The notes below the pieces were generated by a model. That model saw nothing but the letters and a program-made list of their open reading frames with translations, was not told where the DNA came from and made no database searches. From Rhodoferax potami (lineage in GTDB: Bacteria > Pseudomonadota > Gammaproteobacteria > Burkholderiales > Burkholderiaceae_C), in assembly GCF_032193805.1 (NCBI RefSeq), contig NZ_JAVBIK010000001.1:682001-746000 (forward strand): a stretch of 64,000 nucleotides of DNA, given 5' to 3'. The translations under genes were made by a program, and so were the position numbers. Numbering within the stretch: position 1 is the stretch's first letter; the number at the start of each line of letters is the position of its first letter. Below are positions 56,340 to 64,000 of this stretch, piece by piece.

Positions 56340-56786
56340 ATGTCCCTCAAAGACCAGATCACCGAAGACATGAAAACCGCCATGCGCGCCAAAGACAGCG
56401 AGCGCTTGGGCACCATCCGCCTGCTGCTGGCCGCCTTGAAACAAAAGGAAGTCGATGAGCGCGTGGAGCTGGACGACGCCATGGTGGTCGCCATCGTCGA
56501 CAAACTGATCAAGCAACGCAAGGACTCGATTGAGGCCTTCGTGAAAGCGGAACGCCAAGAGCTGGCTGACAAAGAAGCGGCTGAAATGAAAGTTTTGCAA
56601 GCCTACTTGCCACAGCGCATGAGCGCTGACGAGGTGCTGGCGGAAGTCAAGGCCATCGTGGCAGAACTGGGTGCCTCAGGCCCCGGCGACATGGGCAAGG
56701 TCATGGGTGCGGTCAAAACCAAATTGGCCGGCAAGGCCGAGATGGGCACCGTATCCGCAGCCGTCAAGGCCGCACTGGCGGGCTAA
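56340..56786 (+). CDS. yqeY: GatB/YqeY domain protein
   Basis: A 148-residue protein: N-terminal helical part MSLKDQITEDMKTAMRAKDS, ERLGTIRLLLAALKQKEVDE and the C-terminal YqeY/GatB-tail-like domain (YLPQRMSADEVLAEVKAIVA, MGKVMGAVKTKLAGKAEMGT). It is frequently found behind rpsU. The domain resembles the tRNA-binding tail of GatB; the function of stand-alone YqeY is not settled. Its stop overlaps the convergent DUF4399 gene by 4 bases. Confidence 0.92.
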   Translation: MSLKDQITEDMKTAMRAKDSERLGTIRLLLAALKQKEVDERVELDDAMVVAIVDKLIKQRKDSIEAFVKAERQELADKEAAEMKVLQAYLPQRMSADEVLAEVKAIVAELGASGPGDMGKVMGAVKTKLAGKAEMGTVSAAVKAALAG

Positions 56787-57583
56787 GGCTTCACTTTGAC
56801 AGTGGCCGTGACCGGCCCCGTCAACACTTGCTGGGGGTTCAAGTTGTCGACGAAGTCCAGCTTGAGGGTGTAATTCCCGGCGGGCGGGGCCAACCATGCT
56901 TCGGTTTGTCCCTCCGCGAAGTCCATTTCAGCCACCGCGCCCGTCTTGCTGGTGATGGTGAGCTTGAAATGGCCCGTGTCTTTTTCCTGCTGTGCGGCAT
57001 GGCCGACATTCAGACCGGAAGCATGGAACTGCACCCGGAATGGCGGCTTCTGCTCGCCCTCAGACAGCGTCAATGCCAACCCGGGTTTGACCAAAGATTT
57101 GGGGTCTACGGCGTTTTTCTTGGTGATCGTGACCTTCAAAGGCTTGCTGTACACGAAATGGGGTAAATGCTTGTCGTCGGCCAACAGCATCCGCAAGGTG
57201 TAGGTTCCCGGGGCCAGCGTGAGCACGGTTTCCATTTGGCCTTTGCCAAAGTGGATGTACTGCTCGTTAAAGGGCAGCGCCGCCTTGAAATCCAGAGGCA
57301 AATCACGATTCACCAGCAAATGGTGGTGGCCGCTTTTGCCCGCCATGGGCTTGGAGATCGGCGCCAGACCCCAGCCACCGGACAAGCCGAACTTCAAGAC
57401 ATAAGGGGTTTCAATCCGGTCACCGGACTTAAGGTTAGTGAAATACGCTTCTGAGTTGCCGGCAGGCATGGGCGCTTGCCACGGGTGCAAGGTGCGGGTG
57501 GTATTTGCTGGAGTTTGAGACCATGCCAGTTGCCCGGCAAACACCGCGAGGGCACCCACTCCGACTGCAAATCGCCGCATCAA
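56783..57583 (-). CDS. Exported DUF4399 protein with two related beta domains
   Basis: A 266-residue periplasmic protein with signal peptide (MMRRFAVGVGALAVFAGQLA, cleavage after WSQ or similar). The first domain has the DUF4399 hallmarks SGHHHLLVN, EQYIHFGKGQMETVLTLAPG and LRMLLADDKHLPH. The second (about 175-266) keeps the fold pattern (FAEGQTEAWLAPPAGNYTLK) but lacks the histidine cluster. Metal or ligand binding by the HHH/HFG histidines is plausible. It follows pmbA by 7 bases, so the two are co-transcribed. Confidence 0.82.
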   Translation of the reverse strand: MMRRFAVGVGALAVFAGQLAWSQTPANTTRTLHPWQAPMPAGNSEAYFTNLKSGDRIETPYVLKFGLSGGWGLAPISKPMAGKSGHHHLLVNRDLPLDFKAALPFNEQYIHFGKGQMETVLTLAPGTYTLRMLLADDKHLPHFVYSKPLKVTITKKNAVDPKSLVKPGLALTLSEGEQKPPFRVQFHASGLNVGHAAQQEKDTGHFKLTITSKTGAVAEMDFAEGQTEAWLAPPAGNYTLKLDFVDNLNPQQVLTGPVTATVKVKP

Positions 57584-57590
57584 TACCCTT

Positions 57591-59003
57591 TCAGCTGCCT
57601 GCCACTTTCATGCGATTCAGCAGCACAGAGCCTACCGTTTTGGCTCCGTAGTTGTAGGCGTCGGCGCCGACGGCCTCAATGCCTTTGAGCATGTCTTTCA
57701 TGTTACCGGCGATGGTGATTTCATGGACCGGATAAGCGATGCGACCGTTCTCGACCCAGAAGCCGCTGGCGCCACGGCTGTAATCGCCCGTGACGTAGTT
57801 CACGCCTTGCCCCATCAACTCCGTGACAAACAGGCCGGTACCGAGCTTTTGCAGCATGGCATCGAGGTCATCGCCGGCCTTGGTCAGGCGTGAGGTAAAG
57901 GTCAAATTGTGGGAGCCACCGGAGTTGCCGGTGGTACGCATACCTAGTTTGCGAGCGGAATAGCTGCTTAAAAAGTAGCCCTGCACCCGGCCGGCATCAA
58001 CCACCTTGCGGGGCTGCACACGCACACCCTCGTCGTCGAATGGGGAGCTGCCCTTGCCGCGCAACACAAACGGATCTTCCTGAATGTCGATGTGCTTGGG
58101 GAGCACTTGCTTGCCCAACGAGTCGAGCAGAAAGGTACTCTTGCGGTAGAGGGCTCCACCACTGACAGCTTGAACAAAAGCGCCCAACAAACCGGCAGCG
58201 AGCGGCGATTCAAACAGCACAGGGCACTCTACGGTGGCGATCTTGCGGGCCTTCAAGCGGCTCAATGCGCGCTCTGCCGCATAGCGACCCACCGCTTGGG
58301 GCGATGCCAATTCGTCCGCAGAGCGCATGGAGCTGAACCATGCGTCGCGCTGCATGTCCTTGCCCTTGCCGGCAATCGGCGAGACCGAATACGAATGACG
58401 CGAGGAAGCATAGCCACCCCGGAATCCGCGGGTATGGGCACTGAAAAAGTGCGACTGCTGCGCAGATACCGCCGCGCCTTCGCTATTGGTGATGCGCTTG
58501 CTCACACCTAGTGCGGCGGCTTCGCATTCCAGCGCGAGGGCAGCAGCCTGCTCACTGGTCACGGCCCATGGGAAAAACAAATCCAACTCGCGTTCGCGCT
58601 CGGAGACCGGCACGATGTCGTCCGCATCGGGCAGGCTGGCAAACGGATCTTCTGCCGTGAAACGGGCGATGTCATAGGCGGCACGCACCGTCTGCTCAAT
58701 CGCCGCATCCGAAAAATCAGAGGTGCTCGCATTACCCCGGCGATTGCCGAGGTAAACCGTGACGCCCAAAGACTTGTCCCGGTTGCGCTCCACATTTTCG
58801 AGTTCGCCATTGCGAACGGAAACGCTCAGGCCACAACCTTCCGACACCTCGGCCCCGGCATCGCTGGCACCCAGTTTTTTGGCGTGGGCCAACGCAGCAT
58901 CCACGCGGGTTTCGAAAAAAGCGCGGGTGTAGGCGAAACCGCTGTCGGCAGGTTTTACGGAGGGTGTGGAGGGCTGGGGACGGGCGGAGGTGGGTTTCTT
59001 CAT
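57591..59003 (-). CDS. pmbA: Metalloprotease PmbA/TldE
   Basis: Partner of TldD in a zinc-protease complex, 470 residues. Typical segments: VRNGELENVERNRDKSLGVT, VYLGNRRGNASTSDFS, QAVSGGALYRKSTFLLDSLG, GSSPFDDEGVRVQPRKVVDA, GNSGGSHNLTFTSR and LMGQGVNYVTGDYSRGASGF. An extra N-terminal 20-residue tail precedes the domain. Divergent from darP with only 23 bases between the starts. Confidence 0.94.
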   Translation of the reverse strand: MKKPTSARPQPSTPSVKPADSGFAYTRAFFETRVDAALAHAKKLGASDAGAEVSEGCGLSVSVRNGELENVERNRDKSLGVTVYLGNRRGNASTSDFSDAAIEQTVRAAYDIARFTAEDPFASLPDADDIVPVSERERELDLFFPWAVTSEQAAALALECEAAALGVSKRITNSEGAAVSAQQSHFFSAHTRGFRGGYASSRHSYSVSPIAGKGKDMQRDAWFSSMRSADELASPQAVGRYAAERALSRLKARKIATVECPVLFESPLAAGLLGAFVQAVSGGALYRKSTFLLDSLGKQVLPKHIDIQEDPFVLRGKGSSPFDDEGVRVQPRKVVDAGRVQGYFLSSYSARKLGMRTTGNSGGSHNLTFTSRLTKAGDDLDAMLQKLGTGLFVTELMGQGVNYVTGDYSRGASGFWVENGRIAYPVHEITIAGNMKDMLKGIEAVGADAYNYGAKTVGSVLLNRMKVAGS

Positions 59004-59026
59004 GGCGACGGATATGATACTTGGCT

Positions 59027-59683
59027 ATGTCACGCAAACTAAAAAAAGGCTATTACGTCCGGGGCTTGTTCGTTGCCGAAGGCAGCGCACTCGATCTGGA
59101 GTACAAGCGCGAACTCAAGGGCACGGATGAACCGACCCGCACCGACCTCAAAAAAGAAAGCGACGCATTGCAAAAGCTGGGGGAAGACCTGCTGAACATG
59201 CGCGCCGAATTGATGATCAAACTAGAACTGCCCGACCGGTTGGTGGAAGGCGTGGCGGAAGCCAAACGCATCACCAACTTTGAGGGCAAACGCCGCCAGA
59301 TGCAGTTCATCGGCAAGCTGATGCGCAAACTCGACCCGGCCAAATGGGACCAGATCCGCGCAGCGCTCGAAGAACAGCATATGCCGTCGGTCCAAGAAAC
59401 CATGGTGCTCCACCAAGCCGAACAATGGCGCGACCGGCTGATTGCCGATGACGATGCCGTCGGCCAGTGGCTCAATCTGAGCCCAGACACCGACAGCCAG
59501 CAACTGCGGGCTCTGGTCCGCCAGGCTCGCAAAGACGCCAAACCCGAAAAACCCGGCGAAGCGATCCGCCACGGCCGCTCGTACCGCGAAATTTTTCAAC
59601 TCGTGCGCGAGTCCTTGCTGGCCCACCAAGAAGCATCGAAGCAAGATGCGGCTGCCAAGGATGACGAAGGAGACGAGGATTGA
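59027..59683 (+). CDS. darP: Ribosome biogenesis factor DarP (YjgA, DUF615)
   Basis: A 218-residue protein of the DUF615 family acting in large-subunit assembly. Features: YKRELKGTDEPTRTDLKKES, LPDRLVEGVAEAKRITNFEG, KRRQMQFIGKLMRKLD and the C-terminal LRALVRQARKDAKPEKPGEA region. ATG 59027 is preferred over TTG 59021. The acidic tail (AAKDDEGDED) runs into the mog start. Confidence 0.92.
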   Translation: MSRKLKKGYYVRGLFVAEGSALDLEYKRELKGTDEPTRTDLKKESDALQKLGEDLLNMRAELMIKLELPDRLVEGVAEAKRITNFEGKRRQMQFIGKLMRKLDPAKWDQIRAALEEQHMPSVQETMVLHQAEQWRDRLIADDDAVGQWLNLSPDTDSQQLRALVRQARKDAKPEKPGEAIRHGRSYREIFQLVRESLLAHQEASKQDAAAKDDEGDED

Positions 59684-60273
59684 ACGGTAGCGCGATGGAT
59701 GAGGTGCGCATCGGCCTGGTATCTATCAGCGACAGGGCATCTGTCGGCGTCTATGAAGACAAAGGCATACCGGCGCTGCAAGACTGGATCAGCCGCGCGG
59801 TGCAGAACCCGGTAGTGTTTGAAACCCGCTTGATTGCCGACGACCAGCACACGATCGAGGACACCTTGATCGCACTGGTCGACGCACGCTGCGCCCTGGT
59901 GCTTACCACCGGCGGCACTGGCCCTGCACTGCGGGACGTCACTCCGGAAGCCACGCTGGCAGTCGCACACAAGGAAATGCCGGGCTTTGGCGAGCAAATG
60001 CGCGCCATCAGCTTGAACTTTGTGCCCACGGCGATTTTGTCGCGCCAGGTCGCCGTCATCCGCGACCAGACACTCATCATCAACCTGCCCGGCCAACCCA
60101 AGGCGATTGCAGAAACATTGGAAGGCGTGAAGGACGCCGAGGGCAAGCAAGTGGTACCCGGCATCTTTGCGGCCGTGCCGTACTGCGTAGACTTGATCGG
60201 TGGCCCCTACATCGACACCGTAGACACCGTCTGCAAGTCCTTCCGCCCCAAAAGCGCCATCCGGCGCACATGA
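59680..60273 (+). CDS. mog: Molybdopterin adenylyltransferase
   Basis: Adenylylates molybdopterin before molybdenum insertion, a step required for NasA of this window; 197 residues. Motifs: EVRIGLVSISDRASVGVYED, LVLTTGGTGPALRDVTPEAT and INLPGQPKAIAETLEGV. TTG 59680 overlaps the darP stop and has AAGGAG 7 bases upstream; ATG 59695 (five codons later) is an alternative with poorer spacing. Confidence 0.93.
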   Translation: MNGSAMDEVRIGLVSISDRASVGVYEDKGIPALQDWISRAVQNPVVFETRLIADDQHTIEDTLIALVDARCALVLTTGGTGPALRDVTPEATLAVAHKEMPGFGEQMRAISLNFVPTAILSRQVAVIRDQTLIINLPGQPKAIAETLEGVKDAEGKQVVPGIFAAVPYCVDLIGGPYIDTVDTVCKSFRPKSAIRRT

Positions 60274-60317
60274 CCCCACCAGAGACACCGTGGAACCGGC
60301 TCAGCCGGGCCACCGGT

Positions 60318-60360
60318 GTCGCCCCCTGCAAGGGGGAGGCGGCAAAGCCGCTCGGGGGTG
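60318..60360. repeat. GC-rich REP-like palindromic sequence between mog and cysE
   Basis: CCCCCTGCAAGGGGG and GCGGCAAAGCCGC form two adjacent hairpins, with flanking CGCCCCC/CGGGGG that could also pair. It lies between converging genes and resembles intergenic repeats I associate with Comamonadaceae. It may also end transcription from both sides. Confidence 0.65.
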
Positions 60361-60364
60361 TACT

Positions 60365-61138
60365 CTACTTCCCGATCAGCTCGTTAATTTTCGCGGCCTC
60401 AAAGCACTCTTTGCGGGCCGCGTCTTTGGGCACGCAGTCGCTGTCTGCCAGGCGCGCTGACAGTTGCTCGACGGCTTTCCACAGCATGGCAATCTGATGG
60501 TCTTGGCCAGAGGCGCTGTCCACCAGGCCGCGCAGTGCCTGGCTCACCGGGTCGTCGTCTTGGGTGATGCCATAAGCAGTGAACTTGCGGTCTTGGGTGG
60601 TCACATCCGCACTCATACCCTCTTTGCTGGGAATGATGCGCGCCGGAATACCAACCGCTGTCGCCCCCGCAGGCACAGGCTTGATCACCACGGCATTGCT
60701 GCCGATTTTGGCGCCGTCACCCACTTCAAAACCACCGAGCACTTTGGCACCGGCACTCACCACCACGTCTTTGCCCAGTGTGGGGTGGCGCTTGGCGCCC
60801 TTGTACAGGCTGGTGCCGCCCAGGGTCACGCCCTGGTAAATCGTGCAACCGTCGCCGATCTCGGCTGTCTCCCCCACCACCGCGCCCATGGCGTGGTCAA
60901 AAAAGACGCGCTCACCCAGCTTGGCCCCGGGGTGAATCTCAATCCCAGTCAGGAAACGGGCAATGTGGGAAGTAAAGCGCCCCAGCCACTTCAGGCCGTG
61001 GGTCCAGAACCAATGCGCCAGACGGTGCAACACCACCGCATGCAGGCCGGGGTAACAGGTGATGACCTCCCAGGTACTGCGGGCAGCGGGGTCACGGTCA
61101 AGGATGCACTGGATGTCGGATCGGATACGGGCAAACAT
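60365..61138 (-). CDS. cysE: Serine O-acetyltransferase
   Basis: First step of cysteine synthesis (serine plus acetyl-CoA), 257 residues. N-terminal helical part (FARIRSDIQCILDRDPAARS, YPGLHAVVLHRLAHWFW) and left-handed beta-helix with hexapeptide repeats (IEIHPGAKLGERVFFDHAMG, VVGETAEIGDGCTIYQGVTL, GGTSLYKGAKRHPTLG). The short N-terminus and long C-terminal tail follow the plant/NifP-like EpsC pattern rather than E. coli CysE. Confidence 0.94.
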   Translation of the reverse strand: MFARIRSDIQCILDRDPAARSTWEVITCYPGLHAVVLHRLAHWFWTHGLKWLGRFTSHIARFLTGIEIHPGAKLGERVFFDHAMGAVVGETAEIGDGCTIYQGVTLGGTSLYKGAKRHPTLGKDVVVSAGAKVLGGFEVGDGAKIGSNAVVIKPVPAGATAVGIPARIIPSKEGMSADVTTQDRKFTAYGITQDDDPVSQALRGLVDSASGQDHQIAMLWKAVEQLSARLADSDCVPKDAARKECFEAAKINELIGK

Positions 61139-61147
61139 GGTGGCAGT

Positions 61148-61987
61148 CTATCCCTTCAAGACCGGCTTGCCGTCTACCGCCACCAAATCCGCACTGCGGG
61201 CAGGCGATTGCGAGCTTTGCTGCAGGATGGCTTTGGCAATGCCCCGCAGGATGTGGATTTCCTCTTGCGTGACCTGCGCCCGGTTGAACAGGGCATTGAG
61301 CCGGGGCATCAGCTTTTTGGGCGCCGCAGGATCGAGAAAACCCAGCTGCACCAGCGACTGCTCCAGATGCGTCAACATGCCCGTTACCTGCGCTGCATCG
61401 GCCAGGTGTGACGGAGCGACAGGAGACTGAACTCCAAAACCACCCAAGGCCAAGCGCCACTCATAGGCAATGACCTGCAGGGCCGCGCCGATATTGAGCG
61501 AGCCGAAGCTCGGATTACTGGGAATGGACAGGCAGACATGGCAGCGGTAGACGTCTTCATTGCGCATGCCGAAGCGCTCAGAGCCGAACAAAAAACCGAT
61601 GCCCTGCTGCCCCAGCGTTGCAGGTTCAGATGCCAAATCATTGCCCGGCGCCGATGGAGTCTGCGCGAGCAGCTCCTTTTTTGATAGCGCCTCGAAGTGC
61701 TCTCGCGGCGTGGTGGTGGGCGGCCCGAAGTCCCGCGGAGTCATGGCAGTGGCGCACAAATGGGTGATGCCATCCAAGGCCTCATCCAGGGTGTCAACGA
61801 TGCGGCACTTGTCCAGCACATCCAAGGCGCCACTGGCGCGCTGAATGGTTTCTTCCCGGCGTAACACATTGGCCCACCGGGGTGCGACCAGCACGAGATC
61901 GTCGAAACCCATCGTTTTGATGGCGCGGGCAGCGGCGCCCACATTGCCAGCGTGGCTGGTATTGATGAGGATAAATCGGGTGTGCAT
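61148..61987 (-). CDS. trmJ: tRNA (cytidine/uridine-2'-O)-methyltransferase TrmJ
   Basis: SPOUT-class enzyme methylating position 32 of tRNA, 279 residues. Motif 1 ILINTSHAGNVGAAARAIKT, motif 2 GFLFGSERFGMRNEDVYRCH, motif 3 LSIPSNPSFGSLNIGAALQV. A 10-residue stretch ALSKKELLAQ (about 103-112) is encoded by a palindromic element and sits in the variable loop before motif 2. Divergent from suhB. Confidence 0.93.
   Translation of the reverse strand: MHTRFILINTSHAGNVGAAARAIKTMGFDDLVLVAPRWANVLRREETIQRASGALDVLDKCRIVDTLDEALDGITHLCATAMTPRDFGPPTTTPREHFEALSKKELLAQTPSAPGNDLASEPATLGQQGIGFLFGSERFGMRNEDVYRCHVCLSIPSNPSFGSLNIGAALQVIAYEWRLALGGFGVQSPVAPSHLADAAQVTGMLTHLEQSLVQLGFLDPAAPKKLMPRLNALFNRAQVTQEEIHILRGIAKAILQQSSQSPARSADLVAVDGKPVLKG
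61661..61690 (+). repeat. Palindromic element copy within trmJ
   Basis: CTGCGCGAGCAGCTCC then a T-run and GATAGCGC on the plus strand, antisense to trmJ, is a clear core match. It is translated in frame as SKKELLAQ in a loop of the methyltransferase. Confidence 0.6.
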
Positions 61988-62120
61988 GCAGACTGAATGA
62001 GGCCAAATTGCTGCAACCGCACAAAGATAGGGTGCGCAACCAAAGCCGAACCGTTAAAATGCGCCTATTGTCGCCGCCTGCATCGCCAAGCGGTCCTTCC
62101 AGTTCTTCCCCCAGCAATTC

Positions 62121-63035
62121 ATGACGCTCAATCTGCACCCCATGGCCAACGTGGCCATCAAGGCCGCCCGCACCGCCGGTTCCATCATCAACCGCGCTGC
62201 GCTGGACATCGAATCCGTTCGCGTGTCACAGAAAAAGGCCAACGACTTTGTCACGGAAGTGGACAAGGCTGCAGAGCAAGCGATCATAGAAACCCTGCTG
62301 ACGGCCTACCCCGGCCACGGCATCCTCGCCGAAGAGTCGGGCAGCGAATTCGGCGCCCGCGACTCCGAATACGTCTGGATCATCGATCCGCTGGACGGCA
62401 CCACCAACTTCATCCACGGCCTGCCGGTGTACTGCGTCAGCATTGCCTTGGCGGTGCGCGGCAAGGTCGAGCAAGCCGTGGTGTACGACCCTACCCGCAA
62501 CGACCTGTTTACCGCCACCAAAGGCCGCGGCGCTTACCTGAACGACCGCCGCATCCGCGTCTCCAAGCGCACCCAGCTCAAAGAGTCGCTGATTTCCACC
62601 GGCTTCCCCTTCCGCCAGGGTGACAACTTCAACCAATACCTGCAAATGATGGGCGACGTGATGCAACGCACCGCCGGCCTGCGCCGCCCCGGCGCTGCTG
62701 CGCTGGACTTGGCCTATGTGGCCGCCGGGTACACAGAGGGCTTCTTTGAGCTCGGTCTGCAACCTTGGGATGTGGCAGCCGGCTCTTTGCTGGTTACCGA
62801 AGCCGGTGGACTGGTAGGCAACTTCACCGGTGAAGCTGATTTCCTGGAGCAGCACGAGTGCCTGGCCGGCAACCCGCGCGTCTACGGTCAGCTGGTCAGC
62901 CTTTTGGGCAAGTACAGCAAGTTCGCCCCTGCCGGCGAAAAAGCGGCTTTGCGTCAGGCTGCCATCGAAGCCGACAACCCGGTCGCCGCTGAGCCAGCAG
63001 CACCCGCTGCAAGCGGCGAAGACGCCCCCTTTTAA
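62121..63035 (+). CDS. suhB: Inositol-1-monophosphatase family protein SuhB
   Basis: Mg-dependent inositol monophosphatase, in bacteria also a factor in rRNA transcription antitermination; 304 residues. Motifs: [50 protein letters not shown] and [18 protein letters not shown]. The C-terminus has about 35 extra Ala/Pro/Glu-rich residues. Its stop overlaps that of the convergent EAL gene by two bases. Confidence 0.94.
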   Translation: MTLNLHPMANVAIKAARTAGSIINRAALDIESVRVSQKKANDFVTEVDKAAEQAIIETLLTAYPGHGILAEESGSEFGARDSEYVWIIDPLDGTTNFIHGLPVYCVSIALAVRGKVEQAVVYDPTRNDLFTATKGRGAYLNDRRIRVSKRTQLKESLISTGFPFRQGDNFNQYLQMMGDVMQRTAGLRRPGAAALDLAYVAAGYTEGFFELGLQPWDVAAGSLLVTEAGGLVGNFTGEADFLEQHECLAGNPRVYGQLVSLLGKYSKFAPAGEKAALRQAAIEADNPVAAEPAAPAASGEDAPF

Positions 63036-64000
63036 TTGAAGCGAAACTCGGCCACCGGCACCGGTCGACCGAACAGATACCCCTGAAACAAGGTGCAGCC
63101 CTGATCCAGCAGGAACTGGCGCTGCCCCTCGGTTTCCACCCCCTCGGCCACCACATCAAAGCCGAGGCTTCGCCCCAAGGCGAGCACCGTGCGGGCAATA
63201 GCCGCATCGTTGTGGTCGGTGAGTACATCCCGCACAAATGACTGGTCGATTTTGAGCTGCTGCAAGGGCAGCATTTTCAAGTACGACAGTGATGAATAGC
63301 CGGTTCCAAAATCATCCAGCGCAAAGCGCACGCCCAGGCTTCTGAGGGCGGCCATTTTCATGATGGCATCCTGGGTGTCGGTAAGCAGCAGACTCTCCGT
63401 CAACTCGAGCTTGAGTAGCTTGGGGTCGGCTCCGGTTTGCTGGAGCGCGCCCTGCACTTGAGACACAAATTCATCCTGGCGGAACTGACGGGCGCTCACA
63501 TTCACCGCAACGGTCAGGTGGGCGGTCAAAGGGTCTGACGCCCATTGCGCCAGCTGCGCGCACGCGGTTTGCAACACCCACACACCCACCGGAATGATCA
63601 AGCCGGTCTGCTCTGCCAAAGGCACAAACTCCAAGGGTGACACCAGACCGCGCCCCGGATGGAGCCAGCGCAACAGCGCCTCAGCACCCACCACAGCTCT
63701 GTTCGCATCCACCACGGGCTGGTAATACAACATCAACTCACCGCGCTTCAACCCGAGGCGCAGGTCCGACTCCAGCTCGGCGCGCTGGGCCACCATCAAC
63801 TGCATGGCCGGATCGAAAAACCGCAGCGTATTACGGCCCGCCGCTTTGGCCTCGTACATTGCCAAGTCGGCTTGCTTGAGCAGCTCATCCACCGACTGGC
63901 GCTGCCCGTGAATCAGCACAATGCCCAGACTGGGGGTGCTGTGGTGCGGGCCACCGGGCAGGTCATACGGGGCATTCAACTGGAGCAGGATTTTTTGCCC
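63032..64000 (-). CDS. GGDEF/EAL domain protein, 3' part (5' end outside window)
   Basis: The frame is open to the right edge, giving the last 322 residues. The start of the visible part ([34 protein letters not shown]) is the C-terminal end of a GGDEF domain. The following EAL domain has [10 protein letters not shown] at the EAL position (EALLRW), [39 protein letters not shown] and FVRDVLTD, consistent with an active c-di-GMP phosphodiesterase. Any sensor or active GGDEF motif lies beyond the window. Confidence 0.92.
   Translation of the reverse strand, partial: GQKILLQLNAPYDLPGGPHHSTPSLGIVLIHGQRQSVDELLKQADLAMYEAKAAGRNTLRFFDPAMQLMVAQRAELESDLRLGLKRGELMLYYQPVVDANRAVVGAEALLRWLHPGRGLVSPLEFVPLAEQTGLIIPVGVWVLQTACAQLAQWASDPLTAHLTVAVNVSARQFRQDEFVSQVQGALQQTGADPKLLKLELTESLLLTDTQDAIMKMAALRSLGVRFALDDFGTGYSSLSYLKMLPLQQLKIDQSFVRDVLTDHNDAAIARTVLALGRSLGFDVVAEGVETEGQRQFLLDQGCTLFQGYLFGRPVPVAEFRFN

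Noticed and set aside
1..64000. CRISPR array, prophage, integron or insertion sequence
   Set aside because: No regularly spaced direct repeats, integrase, transposase or phage structural genes are visible on either strand.

Overview
The window looks like chromosomal DNA of a betaproteobacterium of the order Burkholderiales, most likely family Comamonadaceae (Rhodoferax/Polaromonas-like). This is inferred from gene content and order: rpsO-pnp-(quinone oxidoreductase)-tpiA-secG-tRNA-Leu-nuoA..N-DUF2818-NUDIX-DUF1178, small DUF2917/DUF2818/DUF1178 proteins, and short palindromic repeats of a type common in that family. I see no phage, integrase, transposase or CRISPR array. Gene density is high; only two gene-free stretches exceed 300 bases (39491-39813 and 42103-42460), and both hold regulatory sequence.

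Layout. 1-1146: the 5' part of a thiamine-binding protein gene (thiB) behind a TPP riboswitch. 1186-3382: a decaying operon in which a saccharopine-dehydrogenase-like gene and an SRPBCC gene are intact, while the following DoxX-like and DUF2269 genes are broken and fused by deletion. 3467-6130: an orphan FtsX-type permease. 6206-10827: a gluconokinase/TRAP transporter operon with a divergent LacI-family regulator and two identical palindromic operator cores. 10848-17220: a DUF2917 gene with divergent LysR regulator, a CrtC/AttH-like exported protein, an alpha/beta hydrolase, an MsbA-type ABC exporter and two unknown small genes. 17324-36831: gdhA, then on the minus strand the complete 14-gene complex I operon (nuoA-N) with downstream DUF2818, NUDIX and DUF1178 genes, preceded by tRNA-Leu(GAG), secG, tpiA and a quinone oxidoreductase. 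36900-41349: pnp, rpsO, a small heat-shock protein and tsaD.

41455-54561 is the functional centre: nitrate assimilation. A NasT-type ANTAR antiterminator is followed by a sigma-54 promoter and a leader RNA with an intrinsic terminator. Then comes one long plus-strand gene string: nrtA-nrtB-ATPase (nitrate ABC import), nirB and nirD (NADH nitrite reductase, separated by an exported double PilJ-domain protein), nasA (nitrate reductase), a YbiB/TrpD2 homologue, cobA (uroporphyrinogen-III methyltransferase, for siroheme) and a soluble mini-receptor that combines a PilJ-type P-box motif with a short chemoreceptor signalling hairpin. The mog gene at 59680 could supply molybdenum cofactor to NasA.

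54621-64000 is housekeeping: BaiN-like flavoprotein, rpsU-yqeY, DUF4399, pmbA, darP, mog, cysE, trmJ, suhB and the 3' part of a GGDEF/EAL protein that leaves the window.

The most unusual signals are: (1) about ten copies of a short A/T-cored palindromic element, five or six of them inside reading frames where they appear to be translated as extra loops; (2) the two PilJ/P-box proteins embedded in the nitrate assimilation operon with a NasT that has no NasS beside it; (3) the fused DoxX/DUF2269 gene remnants.
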